A stretch of DNA of 64,000 nt from Nicotiana tabacum (GCF_000715075.1 NC_134096.1:118604698-118668697); one strand, 5' to 3'; shown: positions 45,630-58,734, numbered from the stretch's first letter. Notes: a model not told the origin generated them from the letters alone. Program-made: numbers and translations.

Positions 45630-48066
45630 TTCTCCACCTCTAAAACAAACGTTCGTCCTCGAACGGAGTTAGAAGAAATACCTGAGCTGGTGAATAAGTG
45701 TGGATAACAGCTGCGCATATCATGCTCGGTCTCCCAAGTCGCCTCTTCGACCGGATGACCCCTCCACTGAACCTTCACGGAAGCAATATTCTTTGACCTC
45801 AGCTTTCGAACCTGCCTATCCAAAATAGCCACTGGTTCCTCAACATAAGATAGATCCTTGTCCAACTGAACCGAACTGAAGTCTAACACATGAGAGGATC
45901 GTCGTGATATTTCTGAAGCATGGAAACATGGAATACCGGATGAACCGCAGAGAGACTAGGTGGTAGTGCAAGTTTGTTAGCCACCTCTCTAACTCTCTCA
46001 AGAATCTCAAAAGGCCCAATATACCTAGGGCTCAACTTGCCCTTCTTCCCGAACTTCATCACACCCTTCATAGGCGAAACCCGGAGCAATACCCGCTCAC
46101 CAACCATGAATGCAACATCACGAACCTTCCGATCTGCATAACTCTTCTATCTAGATTGGGCTGTACAAAGTCGATCCTGAATCAACTTAACCTTTTCCAA
46201 GGCATCCTGAACCAAGTCTATACCCAATAGTCTAGCCTCTCCCGGTTCGAACCAACCCACTAGAGACCGGCACCACCTACCATACAAAGCCTCATATGGA
46301 GCCATCTGAATGCTTGATTGGTAACTGTTGTTGTAAGAAAACTCCGCAAGTGGTAAGAACTGATCCCAAGCACCCCTAAAATCTATCACACATGCACGAA
46401 GCATATCCTCCAGTATCTGAATAGTGCGTTAGGACTGCCCGTCCGTCTGAGGGTGAAATGTTGTACTCAACTCTACCCGAGTACCCAACTCACGCTGTAC
46501 TACCCTCCAAACCCGTGAGGTAAACTGTGTACCCTGGTCAGAGATGATAGATACCGGTACACCGTGAAGTCTGACAATCTTGCGAATATATACTTGAGCC
46601 AGCTGCTCTGAAGAGTAAGTAGTAATCACAGGAATGAAATGAGTTGATTTGGTCAGCCTATCCACAATCACCCAAACTGCATCAAACTTCCGCTGAGTCC
46701 ATGGTAGCCCAACAACGAAATCCATAGTGATCCGCTCCCATTTCCATTCTGGAATCTCTAACTTCTGAAGTAATCCACCTGGTCGCTGATGCTCATATTT
46801 CACCTGTTGACAATTTAGACACAGAGATACATACCCCACTATGTCTTTCTTTATCCGCCTCCACCAATAGTGTTGTCTTAAGTCCTGATACATCTTTGCA
46901 GCACCCGGATAAATGGAGTACCGCGAACTGTGAGCCTCCTAGAGAATCAACTCATGCAAGCCATCTACATTGGGTACACATAGCCTGCCCTGCATCCATA
47001 GTACACTGTCATCTCCAATAGTGACTTCCTTGGCATCACCGTGCTGAACTATATCCTTAAGGACAAGCAAATGAGGGTCATCATACTGACGCTCCCTGAT
47101 ACGATCATAAATAGAAGACTGAGAAACCACACAAGCCAAAACTTGGCTCGGCTCGGAAACATCCAACCTGACAAACTGGTTGGCTAAGGCCTGAACATCC
47201 AAGGCTAAAGGCCTCTCTGCTACCGGTAAATATGCTAAGCTGCCCAAACTCTCTGCCTTACGACTCAAGGCATCGGCCACTACATTGGCCTTCACAGGAT
47301 GATAGAGAATGGTGATATCATATTCCTTAAGCAACTCCAACCGTCTCCGCTGCCGCAAATTAAGATCCTTCTGTTTAAACAGATGTTGTAGACTCCAGTG
47401 ATCGGTGTAGACCTCACAATGGACACCATACAAATAATGACGCCAAATTTTTAAGGCATGAACAATAGCTGCTAACTCCAGATCATGTACAGGATAATTC
47501 TTCTCATGCACCTTTAACTGTCTGGATGCGTAGGCAATCACCCTACCAACTAGCATCAACACTGTGTCGAGACCAATACGCGACGCGTCATAATACATAG
47601 TATAAGACCATGTACCTATAGGTAATACCAATATTGGAGCTGTAGTTAAAGCTGTCTTGAGCTTTTGAAAGCTCTCCTCACATTCCTCGGTCCACCTGAA
47701 CGGAGCACCCTTCTGGGTTAATTTGGTCATAGATGCAGCAATAGAAGAGAAACCCTTTACAAATCAGCGATAATACCCTGCCAAACCAAGAAAACTCCGG
47801 ATTTATGTAACTAAGGACAGTCTGGACCAATTCTGCACTACTTCAATCTTCTTTGGATCTACCTTGATCCCCTCGCATGAAACTATATGACCCAAAACTC
47901 CCACCGAATCAAGCCAGAATTCACACTTTGAGAATTTTGCATATAACTTCTTTTCTCTCAAAATCTGAAGCACAATCCTCAGGTGTTGTACATGATCTTC
48001 CCGACTCCGGGAATACACCAGAATGTCGTCAATAAACACAATGACGAAAGAATCAATATAGGGCTA
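45590..48066 (-). pseudogene. pol of B3 from RT catalytic site to chromodomain, several stops
   Basis: One frame is kept from gag to about 45885. It is broken by stops at about 48064 (just before the catalytic motif), 47803, 46939, 46429 and 46147, then a frameshift near 45887. Readable parts: [14 protein letters not shown] (both Asp kept), RNase H ([36 protein letters not shown]), zinc finger [11 protein letters not shown], integrase core ([16 protein letters not shown] with Arg to Gln, HPQTDGQS) and chromodomain (AILDRQVRKLRSKNIAS). The frame ends inside the LTR. Confidence 0.9.
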
Positions 48067-49987
48067 AAATACAGTATTCATTAAGTGCATAAATGTTGTG
48101 GGGGCATTGGTCAGCCCAAAAGACATCACAAGGAACTCGTAATGACCATACCGAGTCCTGAAAGCGGTCTTCGAGATATCTGGCTCCCGAATCTTCAATT
48201 GATGATAGCCTGAACGTAAGTCGATCTTAGAGAATACTATGGCACCCTGAATCTGATCAAATAGGTCATCAATACGTGGCAATGGATACATGTTCTTCAC
48301 GGTAACCTTGTTTAGCTGGCGGTAATCAATACACATCTTCATAGAACCATCCTTCTTCTTCACAAATAAGACAGGAGCACCCCAAGGCGATTCATTAGGC
48401 CGAATGAAACCCTTATCAAGCAATTCCTGTAACTGTTCTTTTAATTCTTTCAACTTTACTGGGGCCATACGATATGGTGGAATAGAAATGGTTTGAATGC
48501 CCGATAATAAATCAATGCGAAAATCAATATCCCTATCGGGTGGGATACCCGGAAGATCCGCTGGAAATACATTGGGAAAATCCCTTACTATAGGAACTGA
48601 CTCCACGGTAGGAGTATCAATACTAACATCTTTTACATAGGCCAGATACGCATCACACCCCTTCTCAACCATTCGTTGAGCTTTAAGAAATGAAACAACC
48701 CTGCTAGGAACATGATCCGGGGTACCTCTCCACTCTAGCTGCGGTAGACCTGGCATAGCCAACGTCACCGTCTTGGCGTAACAATCAAGAATAGGGTGAT
48801 AGGGCAACAACCAGTCTATGTCCAAAATAATATCGAAATCCACCATACTGAGCAATAATAAATCAGCTCTGGTCTCAAAACCACTGATAACAATTAAGCA
48901 CGACTGATACACACGGTCCACAATAATAGATTCACCCATGGGTGTAGATACATAAATAGAAGAACTCAAGGAATCACGTGATACGCCCAAATACGGGGCA
49001 AAATAAGATGACACATAAGAGTAAGTGGAGCCTGGATCAAATAAGACTGATGCATCTCTATGACAGACTGGAATAATACCTGTGATAACAGAATCGGATG
49101 CAACGGCATCTGTCCTAGTAGGAAGGGCATAATATCTAGCCTGGCCTCCCCCTCTAGGGCGACCTCTACCTGCCCGACCTCCACCTCTAGATGGCTCTAC
49201 AGGTGGAGTGGCAACTGGTGCAGTAATCATGACCTGAGTAGCCTGAGGACCTTGTGGAATAGGTAGGGCCTGAGAAATCTGTGGAGTTGCACCCCTCCTA
49301 AATCTGGGGCAATCTCTCATAATATGGCGAGTGTCACCACAATCAAAATAAGCCCTCAGAAGATGTGGCTGCTGGGACTGGCTCGGGCCTGATCGACTAG
49401 ACTGCTCGCTGAAAGCACCCCGTACAGGAGGTACAAAAGACACTGTTGGTGCATAATATGGAACCTGAGGTCTGGGAGTAGTCGGAATACCACTGGAAGC
49501 TGGAAGTGCTGAATGAATAGGACAGCTCACATAACCTCTACCATGACGGGCTGCAACTGGGGCACGAGAATTATTATATGTGCCAGAATCTCGGGGTCTC
49601 TTAGCTTCCCTCTCTTCCCTCTCCCGAGTCCGCATACCTTCCAATCTCCTAGCAATTGACACCACCTGTTGGTATGTGTTGTCCATCTCTAGCTCTTGGG
49701 CCATACTGTATCTGATACTAGGGTGAAGACCCTCAATAAATCTATGAACCCACTCTCGAATAGTGGCAACTAAGGCTGGTGCACGCCTAGCCAAATCACT
49801 GAATCGGACCGCATATTCTGACACGGTCATGGAACCCTGGCGCAGCTGCTCAAACTCTGCGCGCCATGCATCTCTAAGACTCTGAGGAACATACTCCCTT
49901 AAAAACATATCTAAAAATTGAGTCCAAGTAAGTGAAGCTGCCTCAACTGGACTATCCAACTCATATGCTCGCCACCACTGGTAGGCT
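48064..49987 (-). pseudogene. gag C-terminal part, protease and RT N-terminal part of B3 in one frame
   Basis: About 640 codons without a stop. It begins mid-Gag ([16 protein letters not shown]) where element F was inserted; the few residues before that come from F's LTR. Gag core [21 protein letters not shown] is followed by a zinc knuckle with the first Cys changed to Tyr ([15 protein letters not shown]). Protease [14 protein letters not shown] and [12 protein letters not shown] come next, then RT ([58 protein letters not shown]). A stop follows at 48064-48066. Confidence 0.92.
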
Positions 49988-50090
49988 TGTAAGGCCCCGT
50001 ACAAATTTTAACCAAAATACTTGGGGTTTCGTGGTGCCAAGATAGATTCCTGCATTATTATAGTAGAAATTCTTCGCGGCGAGCTTGCGA
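49988..50090 (+). repeat. 5' LTR of F, first about 100 bp only
   Basis: It matches 58607-58700 (TTTTAACCAAAA, GGGGTTTCGTGGTGCCAAG, GATTCCTGCATTATT). It breaks off near TAGTAGAA and is followed within about 40 bp by RT coding sequence, so a large deletion starts here. Confidence 0.85.
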
Positions 50091-50116
50091 GCCACTGTTT
50101 GAAATTTTTTGACTGA

Positions 50117-51914
50117 ACAGATGATTTGTTTGATAATTTACAAGGTGCTAAGTTCTTCTCCAAAATTGATTTGTGATCCGGGTACCATCAATTGAAGGTA
50201 AGGGAGCAGGATATTCCAAAAACAGCTTTCAGAACCCGGTATGGGCACTTTGAATTTTTGGTAATGTCTTTCGAGCTAACAAATGCCCCGGCAGCTTTCA
50301 TGGATCTTATGAATCGAGTCTTCAGGCCGTTTCTTGGCTCCTTTGTGATAGTATTCATTGACGACATCCTTGTATATTCATGAAGTCGAGAGGATCACGT
50401 CGACCACCTCAGGGCAGTTCTACAGACTCTTCATCACCACCACTTGTATGCAAAGTTCTCGAAATGTGAATTTTGGCTTGAATTAGTTACATTCCTGGGT
50501 CATGTCATCTCCGGAGAAGGAATTAAGGTTAATCCTCAAAAGATTGCGGCGGTGAAGGATTGGCCTAGACATACTACCCCAACAGAGATTCGTAGTTTCT
50601 TGGGTTTGGCTGGGTATTATAGGAGGTTCGTGGTGGGGTTCTACACTCTTGCCTCTCCATTGACTAAATTGACACAGAAGGCGATTAAGTTCTAGTGGCC
50701 TGATACCTGTGAAAAGAGCTTCCAGGAATTGAAATCAAGATTGACCTCGGTGCCGGTATTGACCCTGCCAGGGGGTACCGAGGGGTTTTTGGTGTATTGC
50801 AATACTTCAAGGATCGGCCTTGGGTGTGTATTAATGCAACATGGTAAGGTTATAGCATATGCTCCAAGGCAACTTAAGAATCATGAAAAGAACTATCCAA
50901 CTTATGACTTAGAGCTTGCGGCGGTGGTTTTTGCATTAAAACTTTGGCGCCATTATTTGTATGGAGTCCATGTAGATGTATTCACGGACCACAAAAGTCT
51001 TCAATACATTTTCAAACAGAAGGAATTGAACGTAAGGCAGAGAAGGTGGCTTGAGTTGCTCAAAGATTATGACATCGACATTTTGTATCATCCGGGGAAG
51101 GCTAATGTGGTGGCGGTTGCTCTTAGTCGGAAATCTATGGGTAGTTTGGCTCACTTGGAGGCATGTCAAAGGCCCTTGGCCCGGGAGGTTCACCAGTTGG
51201 CCAGTTTGGGAGTTCGTCTTGCGGACTCTAATGAAAGGGGGTGATTGTGCGGAATAGGGCGGAATCATCGCTTGTGACGGAGGTCAAGGAGAAGCAATAC
51301 AGTGATCCAGTGTTGGTGCAGCTGAAGGAAGGGATTCATAAACATAAGACTAAGGCTTTTTCTCTTGGCATGGATGACGGTACATTACGGTACCAAGGAC
51401 GACTATATGTTCCAAATGTAGATGGTCTTCGGGAAAGAATCATGGTAAAAGCTCATACTTCTAGATATTCCGTGCACCCAGGCTCTACAAGATGTATCAT
51501 GATCTCAAGGAAGTTTTCTGGTGGAATGGCATGAAGTGGGGTGTGGCGGACTTTGTGGCAAAATGTTCAAACTTTCAACAAGTGAAGGCTGAGCATCAAA
51601 GGCCCGGTGGGTTAGCACAGAGTATAGAAATTCCAATGTGGAAATGGGAAATGATCAATATGGATTTGTGATAGGGTTTTCGCGCACTCCGCGTAAGTTT
51701 GACTCAATTTGGGTGATCGTGGATCGACTCACGAAATCAGCTCACTTCTTACCAGTTAAATCCACCGACACTACGGAACAATATGCTCAATTGTATATTA
51801 AGGAAATAGTCAGGCTTCATGGCATTCCAGTTTCCATCATTTCCGATCGAGGGGCCCAATTCACAGTTAATTTCTGGAAGAAATTTCAGCAAGGTTTGGG
51901 TACGAAGGTAAATC
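50117..51914 (+). pseudogene. RT, RNase H and integrase N-terminal part of F
   Basis: RT starts at DDLFDNLQGAKFFSKIDL with a stop at about 50174. Then come [29 protein letters not shown] (both Asp present) and a stop at 50381, a His-rich stretch [16 protein letters not shown], and [21 protein letters not shown]. RNase H follows a stop at 50693 ([14 protein letters not shown] with the usual Asp as Asn, [33 protein letters not shown]). After a stop at 51242 and frameshifts, the integrase zinc finger and core follow ([26 protein letters not shown]). It ends where A' starts. Confidence 0.9.
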
Positions 51915-52486
51915 TGTCACGACCCAAATTTCCCCTCCGTATAATGCCGTTACGGCACCTAGTCTCTACGACTAGGTAAGCCTAACATTCGCAGAATAAT
52001 AAAATAAAATAAAATTTTTAACACCTAACTGTTCAAAATACACAGCAAATCCCAAAACCCGGAACATCATGAATCATAACCTACAGAAGGAAAAATTTAG
52101 TGTCTCTATACATCAGAATTCTAACAAGGAAAATACAGAAGATAATGGATATGAGAAAGAGTAGAAGGGGACTCTGAGGTCTGTGGACGCGGCAGATATA
52201 CCTTGAAGTCTCCAAAGCTGTCCCGGCTCACTGATAGTGCGGCTGATAAGGTGCACCTGGATCTGCACACAAAAAACATGTGCAGAGAGTAGCCTGAGTA
52301 TACCACAATCGGTACCCAGTAAGTGCCAAGCCTAACCTCGGTCAAGTAGTGACAAGGTCAGGTCAGGGCTCTACTGGTAATTATATAATGAAACAATATA
52401 GAGTGTAATATCACAATAAAATAAAGGCTAAAATTTAACAATAATGGAATCATAGAAGGTAACAGCTCAGTAATCAGAAACACAAT

Positions 52487-52817
52487 AGGGGATCTCCCGA
52501 GATACCGTCTCGTAGTCCCAAATGTAAATGTGCAGGGGAATCTCCCAGAATACCGTTCTGTAGTCCCAAAGTAAATGTGCAAGGAAATCTCCCGGAATAC
52601 CGTTCGGTAGTCCCAAAGTAAATGTGCAGGGGAATCTCCCGGAATACCGTTCCGTAGTCCTAAAGTAAATGTGCAGGGGAAATCTCCCGGAATACCGTTC
52701 CGTAATCCCAAAGTAAATGTGCATGGGAATCTCCCAGAATACCGTTCCGTAGTCCCAAAGTAAATATGCAGGGCAATCTCCCGGAATACCGTTCCGTAGT
52801 CCCAAAGTAAATATGCA
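52487..52817 (-). repeat. seven tandem covarying hairpin units
   Basis: Pitch about 47-48 bp. Read on the minus strand the inner stems around CGGTA include CGAGA/TCTCG (52498-52512), CAGAA/TTCTG (52546-52560), CGGAA/TTCCG (three units), one G-T variant and one mismatched CCGAA/TTCCG. The loop is constant. Confidence 0.9.
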
Positions 52818-53867
52818 GCGCGAGTGATAGAAAGACAACTACATCACGAAATTCTTACAATTTAGACTAAGTACCAGTCAGGGGAAAAGCAGGAAATTCA
52901 CTGAGCATGCTGCACATAATTCACATAAACAATTAAGATACGTAGACATGCTATATTAGACTAAACATGATAGCTACACATATTGGAATAACTCAATTAA
53001 GAATGAAAATAGATTAGTATTCATTAAAATGGTATAACTCAAAATAACAGGAAAACATGTTTCTTATCGGCAAGAAAATCGGGTTTTTTTCCACAACTAG
53101 CCCGTGTACGTACTCGTCACCTCACGTACACGGTGCTCACATAGCATAATAGTTCCAAATCTTAAGAGGATTTCCCCCACGCAAAGTTAGGCAAGCCACT
53201 TACCTCGAACCAAGCTCAATCAATCGGTCACAATGCCTTTCCCACGAATATTCGGCTCCGAATGGCCCAAATCTAGCCAAAAGCAATTACATAACATAAA
53301 TGCGACAATAGTAGACTCATCTAATTAACGAAATCAACATTTTAACAAAAATTTTGAAATTAACTCAAAATCGCCCGTGGGGCCCACATCTCGGAATCCG
53401 ACAAAAGTTATAGAATATGAATGCTCATCCAACCACGAGTCCAACCATACAAATTTCACCAAAATCCGACATCAACTTGAACCTCAAATCTTCAATTAAA
53501 GTCTATGAAGATTTCTACCATTGTCAACCCAATCTTTACCCATTTGAACTTAAAAATCTTTCCACAACCTTATTGGTATGTATACATAATACTATTACAC
53601 CCTAGAATCATACTATTAATCACCCATCTTTACTCCAACCCGAAATTGAAGAATTGAGGAAAGAAATTCTTACCTCTATGAAGCCCTAGCAAGATCCTTG
53701 TGAAATCTTCAAACCTTGAACAAGAATTGATGGATAAATCACTAAGTCTTCACTTTCTCTCTCTAAAATGCTCTCACCTCTCTCTAAAATATCAGATTTT
53801 GGCTCAAAAATGAGCTTCAAGGGCTATAAATCGAAGTTGGGTCGGGTCAAAAATTAGAAAGAATGGA

Positions 53868-54155
53868 AGCTCCGACGCAGTTATGCGGTCGCATATGCGA
53901 TCACATAACAGGTATGCGATCCGCATACCAACCGCATAATTTGGCCTCCAAAGCTGGGCGTTACTGACCTGTTCTGCGGTCATTATGCGGTCCGCATACT
54001 TATTCTGCGGTCGCATAATGGACCGCAAAACAGGTCTGCGGTCGCATAGTGCACCACAGATTTTTCTCAAATCTTGCCCTCTTCCTGCTCCACTTTCCGA
54101 CCATTATGCGGTCCGCAGAGTGTTTCTGCGACCGCATAGTGGTCGCAGAAATGAC
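53868..54155 (-). repeat. U3 word block, ATGCGGTCCGCAT vocabulary
   Basis: Words such as ATGCGGTCCGCATA, TATGCGGTCGCATA and TTCTGCGGTCGCAT, most of them palindromic, over about 290 bp upstream of the TATA box. The only other block of this type is in the unrelated LTR of F (58735-59090). Confidence 0.82.
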
Positions 54156-54638
54156 CATTTTCCAACAAAATTTTCCTTTATACTTCGGTGCATTGTTCAA
54201 CCCAAAAAGTCTGAGCCAATCTCTATACTAATTGATCTACCTCGGCACCACCAAACCTTAATTTTCTTAGCAAAATTTCTCTGAGGTCGTTACACATAAG
54301 TTAACATCCGGTCAACCTTTTCAACTTAAATTCTAAACCTTGGAAATAAGTGCTCCAAATCATTTCAAAACCTCACCGAACCCAAACCAATTTCCCCGGC
54401 AAGCCAAATATCAACAGAAATTCACAATTTGAGCAGTAAATGGGGGAACGGATTGCAATAGTCAAAACGGCCGACCGGGTCATTACATTCTCCCCCTCTT
54501 AAACAAATGTTTGTCCTCGAACGGGCTTAGAATCATAGCTGGAGTCTCAAATAGATGTTCAATCTCCCAAGTAGCTTCTCCGACTGGCTGGCCTCTCCAC
54601 TACACCTTCACTGATGCTATGTCCTTGGACCTCAACTT

Positions 54639-57600
54639 TCAAACCTGCCGGTCTAAAATAGCCACCAGCTCCACATCATAAGTCAAATTACCATCTAGCT
54701 GTACTGTACTGAAATCCAGAATATGAGACGGATCTCCGACATACTTTCGGAGCATGGATACATGGAATACTTGATAGACTAGGTAGCAAAGCAAGTTCAT
54801 AAGCCACATCTCCAATTTTCTTAAGTATCTCAAAAGGCCCAATATACTGAGGGCTCAACTTGCCCTTCCTCCCGAACCTCATAACGCCCTTCATAGGTGA
54901 AACCCGGAGCAAGACTCGCTCTCCAATCATGAATGCCACCTCGCAAACCTTCCGATCCGCATAACTCTTCTGTCTGGACTGGGCTATGCGAAGTCTATCC
55001 TAAATCACCTTCACCTTTGACAAGGCATCCTGAACCAAGTCCTTACCCAATAATCTGGCTTCGCCGGGCTCAAACCAACCCACTAGGGACCAACACCGCC
55101 TACCGTACAGAGCCTCATACGGTGCCATCTGAATGCTGGACTGATAACTGTTGTTATAAGCAAACTCTGCAAGTGGCAAGAGCTGGTCCCAAGCACCCCC
55201 AAAATCTATCACACACGCACGGAGCATATCCTCTAATATCTGAATAGTGCGCTCGGACTGCCCGTCCGTCTGAGGGTGAAATGTTGTGCTCAACTCAACC
55301 CTAGTACCCAACTAATGTTGTACAACTCTCCAGAACCGTGATGTAAACTGCGTACCCCGGTCAGAGATAATAGATACCGGTACACCATGAAGCCTCACGA
55401 TCTCACGGATGTAGATTCGAGCTAGCTGCTCGGAAGAATAGGTAGTCATCACAGGAATGAAATGAGCCGACTTGGTCAGCCTATCCACAATCACCCAAAC
55501 TGCATCAAACCTCCGCTAAGTTCGTGGAAGTCCAACAACAAAATCCATAGTGATCTGCTCCCATTTCCACTCCGGAATCTCTAACTTCTGAAGCAATCCA
55601 CCTGGTCGCTGATGCTCATATTTTACCTGCTGGCAATTCAGACATCGAGCCACATACTTTACTATGTTCTTCTTCATTCTCCTCCACCAGTAATATTGTT
55701 TCAAGTCCTGATACATCTTTGCGACACCCGGATGAATAGAGTACCGCAAACTGTGAGCCTCCTGGAGAATCAACTCACACAAACCATCTACATTGGGCAC
55801 ACATAGCCTTCCCTGCATCCTCAATGCACCATCATCTCCAATAGTGACCTCCGTAGCATCACCGTGCTGGACCGTGTCCTTAAGGACAAACAGATGGGGG
55901 TCATCATACTGACGCTCCCTGATACGATCATAAAGAGAAGACCGAGAGATCACACAAGCCAATAATCGACTCGGCTCAAAAATATCCAATCTCACAAACT
56001 GGCTTGCTAAGGCCTGAACATCCAATGCCAATGGCCTCTCTGCTGCTGGTAGATATGCTAAACTCCCCAAACTCTCTGCCCGGTGACTCAAAGCATCGTC
56101 CACCACATTGGCCTTCCCAGGGTGGTACAAAATAGTGATATCATAATCCTTAAGTAGCTCCAACCACCACTGCTGACGTAAGTTAAGATCTTTATGCTTA
56201 AACAGATGTTGCAAACTCTGATGATCGGTGTAAATCTCACAAGGAACACCGTACAAATAATGCCGCAATATCTTCAAGGCATGAACAATAGCTGCTAACT
56301 CAAAGTCATGGACATGATAGTTCTTTTCGTGCACCTTCAGCTGTCTGGGCATGTAGGCAATCACCCTACCGTCCTGCATCAACACCGCGCCGAGACCAAT
56401 CCGCGATGCATCACAATATACAATATAAGACCCCGAACCTGTAGGTAATACCAATACTGGGGCTATAGTCAAAGCTGTCTTGAGCTTCTGAAAGCTCTCC
56501 TCACATTCCTCTGTCCACCTGAACGGAGCACCCTTTTGGGTCAGCCTGGTCATAGGTGTTGCAATAGATGAGAATCCCTCTACAAAGCGACGGTAATACC
56601 CCGCCAAACCAAGAAAACTCTGGATCTTTGTAGGTGAGGATGGCCTAGGCCAACTCTGCACTGCTTCAATCTTCTTCGGATCCACCTGGATCCCCTCACT
56701 CGATACTATATGACCCAAGAATGCCACTGAGTCTAGCAAAAACTCACACTTTGAAAATTTTGCATATAACTTCTTTTCTCTCAAGGTCTAAAGTGTAGTC
56801 CTCAGGTGTTGCTCATGATCCTCCCGACTCCGGGAGTATATCAGAATGATGTCAATAAACACAGATGAACGAGTCAAGATAAGGTCGGAACACACTGTGT
56901 ATCAAGTCCATAAAAGCTGATGGGGCATTGGTCAACCCAAAAGACATAACAAGAAACTCATAGTGACCATATCTGGTCCTGAAAATAGTCTTCGAGATAT
57001 CCAGCTCCAGAATCTTCAACTGATGATAACCTGAACGTAAGTCAATCTTGGAAAACACTCTGACACCCTATAACTGATCAAATAAGTCATCAATACGAGG
57101 CAATGGATACTTGTTCTTCATTGTTACTTTGTTCAACTAGCGGTAATCAATACACATCGACATAGAACCGTCCTTCTTCTTCACAAATAAGACAGAAGCA
57201 CCCCAAGGTGACACACTGGGCCGAATGAAGCCTTTATCAAGCAATTCTTGTAACTGCTCTTTCAACTCCTTCAATTCAGGAGGAGCCATACGATATGGAG
57301 GAATAGAGATGGGCTGAGTGCCCAGCAACAAACCAATGCCAAAATCAATATCTCTGTCGGGCGGCATGCCCGGAAGATCAGCTGGAAACACATCTAGAAA
57401 GTCCCTCACTACTGGAACTGACTCAACTATAGGGGTATCAATACTGACATCTCTCACATAAGCTAGATACGCGTCATACCCCTTCTCAACCATTCGTTGA
57501 GCTTTAAGAAAAAAATAACTCTGCTGGGAGTATACTCTAAGGTACCTCGCCACTCTAATCGCGGTAAATCTGGCATAGCCAGCGTCACGATTTTAGCGTG

Positions 57601-57780
57601 ACAATCAAGAATAGCATAATGGGGCGACAACCAGTCCATACCCAAAATAATATCAAAGTCTACCATGCTGAGTAATAATAAATCGGCTCTAGTCTCAAAA
57701 CCACTAAGAGCAATCAAACACGACCGATACACGCGGTCTACAACAAGAGAATCTCCCACAGGAGTAGATACATAAAGAGC
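54639..57780 (-). pseudogene. pol of A' (half protease to chromodomain), RT catalytic site mutated
   Basis: In order from 57780: protease C-terminal half ([20 protein letters not shown]), RT ([45 protein letters not shown]), and a catalytic region near 56848-56860 reading FIDI where the family has FIDD. Then 422 open codons (56784-55516) with RNase H ([14 protein letters not shown]), zinc finger ([15 protein letters not shown]) and [10 protein letters not shown]. Integrase continues after a stop ([19 protein letters not shown]), then SH3-like and chromodomain parts with frameshifts. Loss of the second catalytic Asp alone would inactivate RT. Confidence 0.9.
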
Positions 57781-58268
57781 GATTGAGAACTGCTCAGAAT
57801 TGTCAAAAATCCTATTCGGACATTCGTCGTAGAGACTTAGAGTTCAAGGACGATGATTGGGTTTTCTTGAAGGTATCTTCCATGAAAGGGATCATGCGGT
57901 TTGGAAAGAAAGGGAAATTAAGTCCGAGGTATGTCGGGCCATATAGAATCATTCAAAGGATAGGTCAGGTGGCGTACAAGATTGAGCTACCACCTGAGAT
58001 GTCATTAGTGCACCCGGTATTCCATGTGTCCATGTTGAAGAAGGTAGTTGGATATCCATCCGTTATCATGCCGGTTGAGACCATCGAGATTAGTGAAGAA
58101 CTGTCATATGAAGAGATTCCGGTTGCTATCCTTGATAGACAGGTCCGGAAGTTGAGGAACAAAGAAATTGCATCCGTAAAGGTATTATGGCTAAACCAGC
58201 AAGTCGAAGAAGCTACTTGGGAAGCCGAGAATGAAATGAAAAAGAAGTACTCTTATTTGTTTGAATAG
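57781..58268 (+). pseudogene. integrase C-terminal part and chromodomain of F
   Basis: It resumes F pol at LRTAQNCQKSYSD, then MKGIMRFGKKGKLSPRYVG, HPVFHVSMLKKVVG, EEIPVAILDRQVRKLRNKEI (chromodomain), EEATWEAENEMKKKYSYLFE and a normal stop. It is open but lacks its upstream part, and the sequence between ISDRGAQF and this point is deleted. Confidence 0.9.
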
Positions 58269-58606
58269 CCATATAATAGCTCTATAAAGTTGTCCCCCCT
58301 AAATTTTTGTATTACTTGTTCGGCTTATATAAAGACACTCCGTTCTGGTTATATGTCCCCCATGAGGCTTCGGTTGGTGTTATTTTGCATTTTGTTGTGT
58401 CATTTAATTCTATATATGTTGCTAAGGTGTGTTTCGGGGGCTCTCTGGTAGGTGGATAGGCCTAAATACAAAGGAAACTCTGGCAAAATTTTTAGAAAGT
58501 TAGAAAGTAAGGCAAATTTGGGGCTGATGGTATGTGGCATAACTGAAACTGTGTTAAGTGAACCTTGATCCTCATTCGAGGACGAATGATCTTAAGTGGG
58601 GGAGGA
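58269..58606 (+). other. F 3' untranslated region and polypurine tract
   Basis: About 340 bp without a gene between the pol stop and the LTR. It ends in the purine run AGTGGGGGAGGA (58595-58606). Unlike families A and B, F's pol frame stops well before the LTR. Confidence 0.8.
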
Positions 58607-58734
58607 TGTAAGGACCCGTAAAAATTTTAACCAAAAACTCGGGGTTTCGTGGTGCCAAGTAAGATTCCTGCATTATTTTAGTAGAAGAACAGTACTTTAC
58701 GGTCTGAGAGGAAAATGTTTCGCAGAAGAAAGAG

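Larger units (their letters stand above)
51915..54487 (-). repeat. 3' LTR of A' (2573 bp)
   Basis: Minus strand: starts TGTAATGACCCGGTCGGCCG at 54487 and ends GTGACA at 51915. It has a GCGGTCCGCAT word block (53868-54155), TATA box CGATTTATAG (about 53832-53823), AUG-free leader, donor GTAAGA (53673-53668), GAGGTAAGTGGC near 53202, seven hairpin units (52487-52817) and terminal hairpin ACCTAGTCTCTACGACTAGG near 51957. Confidence 0.93.
51915..57780 (-). mobile_element. 5'-truncated A-type chromovirus A', minus strand, inside F integrase
   Basis: The left boundary is an exact LTR end (TGTCACGACCC). After the LTR (to 54487) come polypurine tract, chromodomain, integrase, RNase H, RT and half of protease. 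Then A' stops at about 57780 in the protease region and F resumes. Gag, leader and 5' LTR of A' are absent, and about 300 bp of F integrase is missing with them, so one deletion removed both. Confidence 0.9.

Noticed and set aside
52487..52817. CRISPR-like regular repeats
   Set aside because: Units are continuous and similar throughout, with no unique spacers, and the sequence is a plant LTR.
53804..54284. Repetitive ORFs on both strands
   Set aside because: Produced by ATGCGGTCCGCAT words, and likewise 58808-59072; no conserved protein signal.
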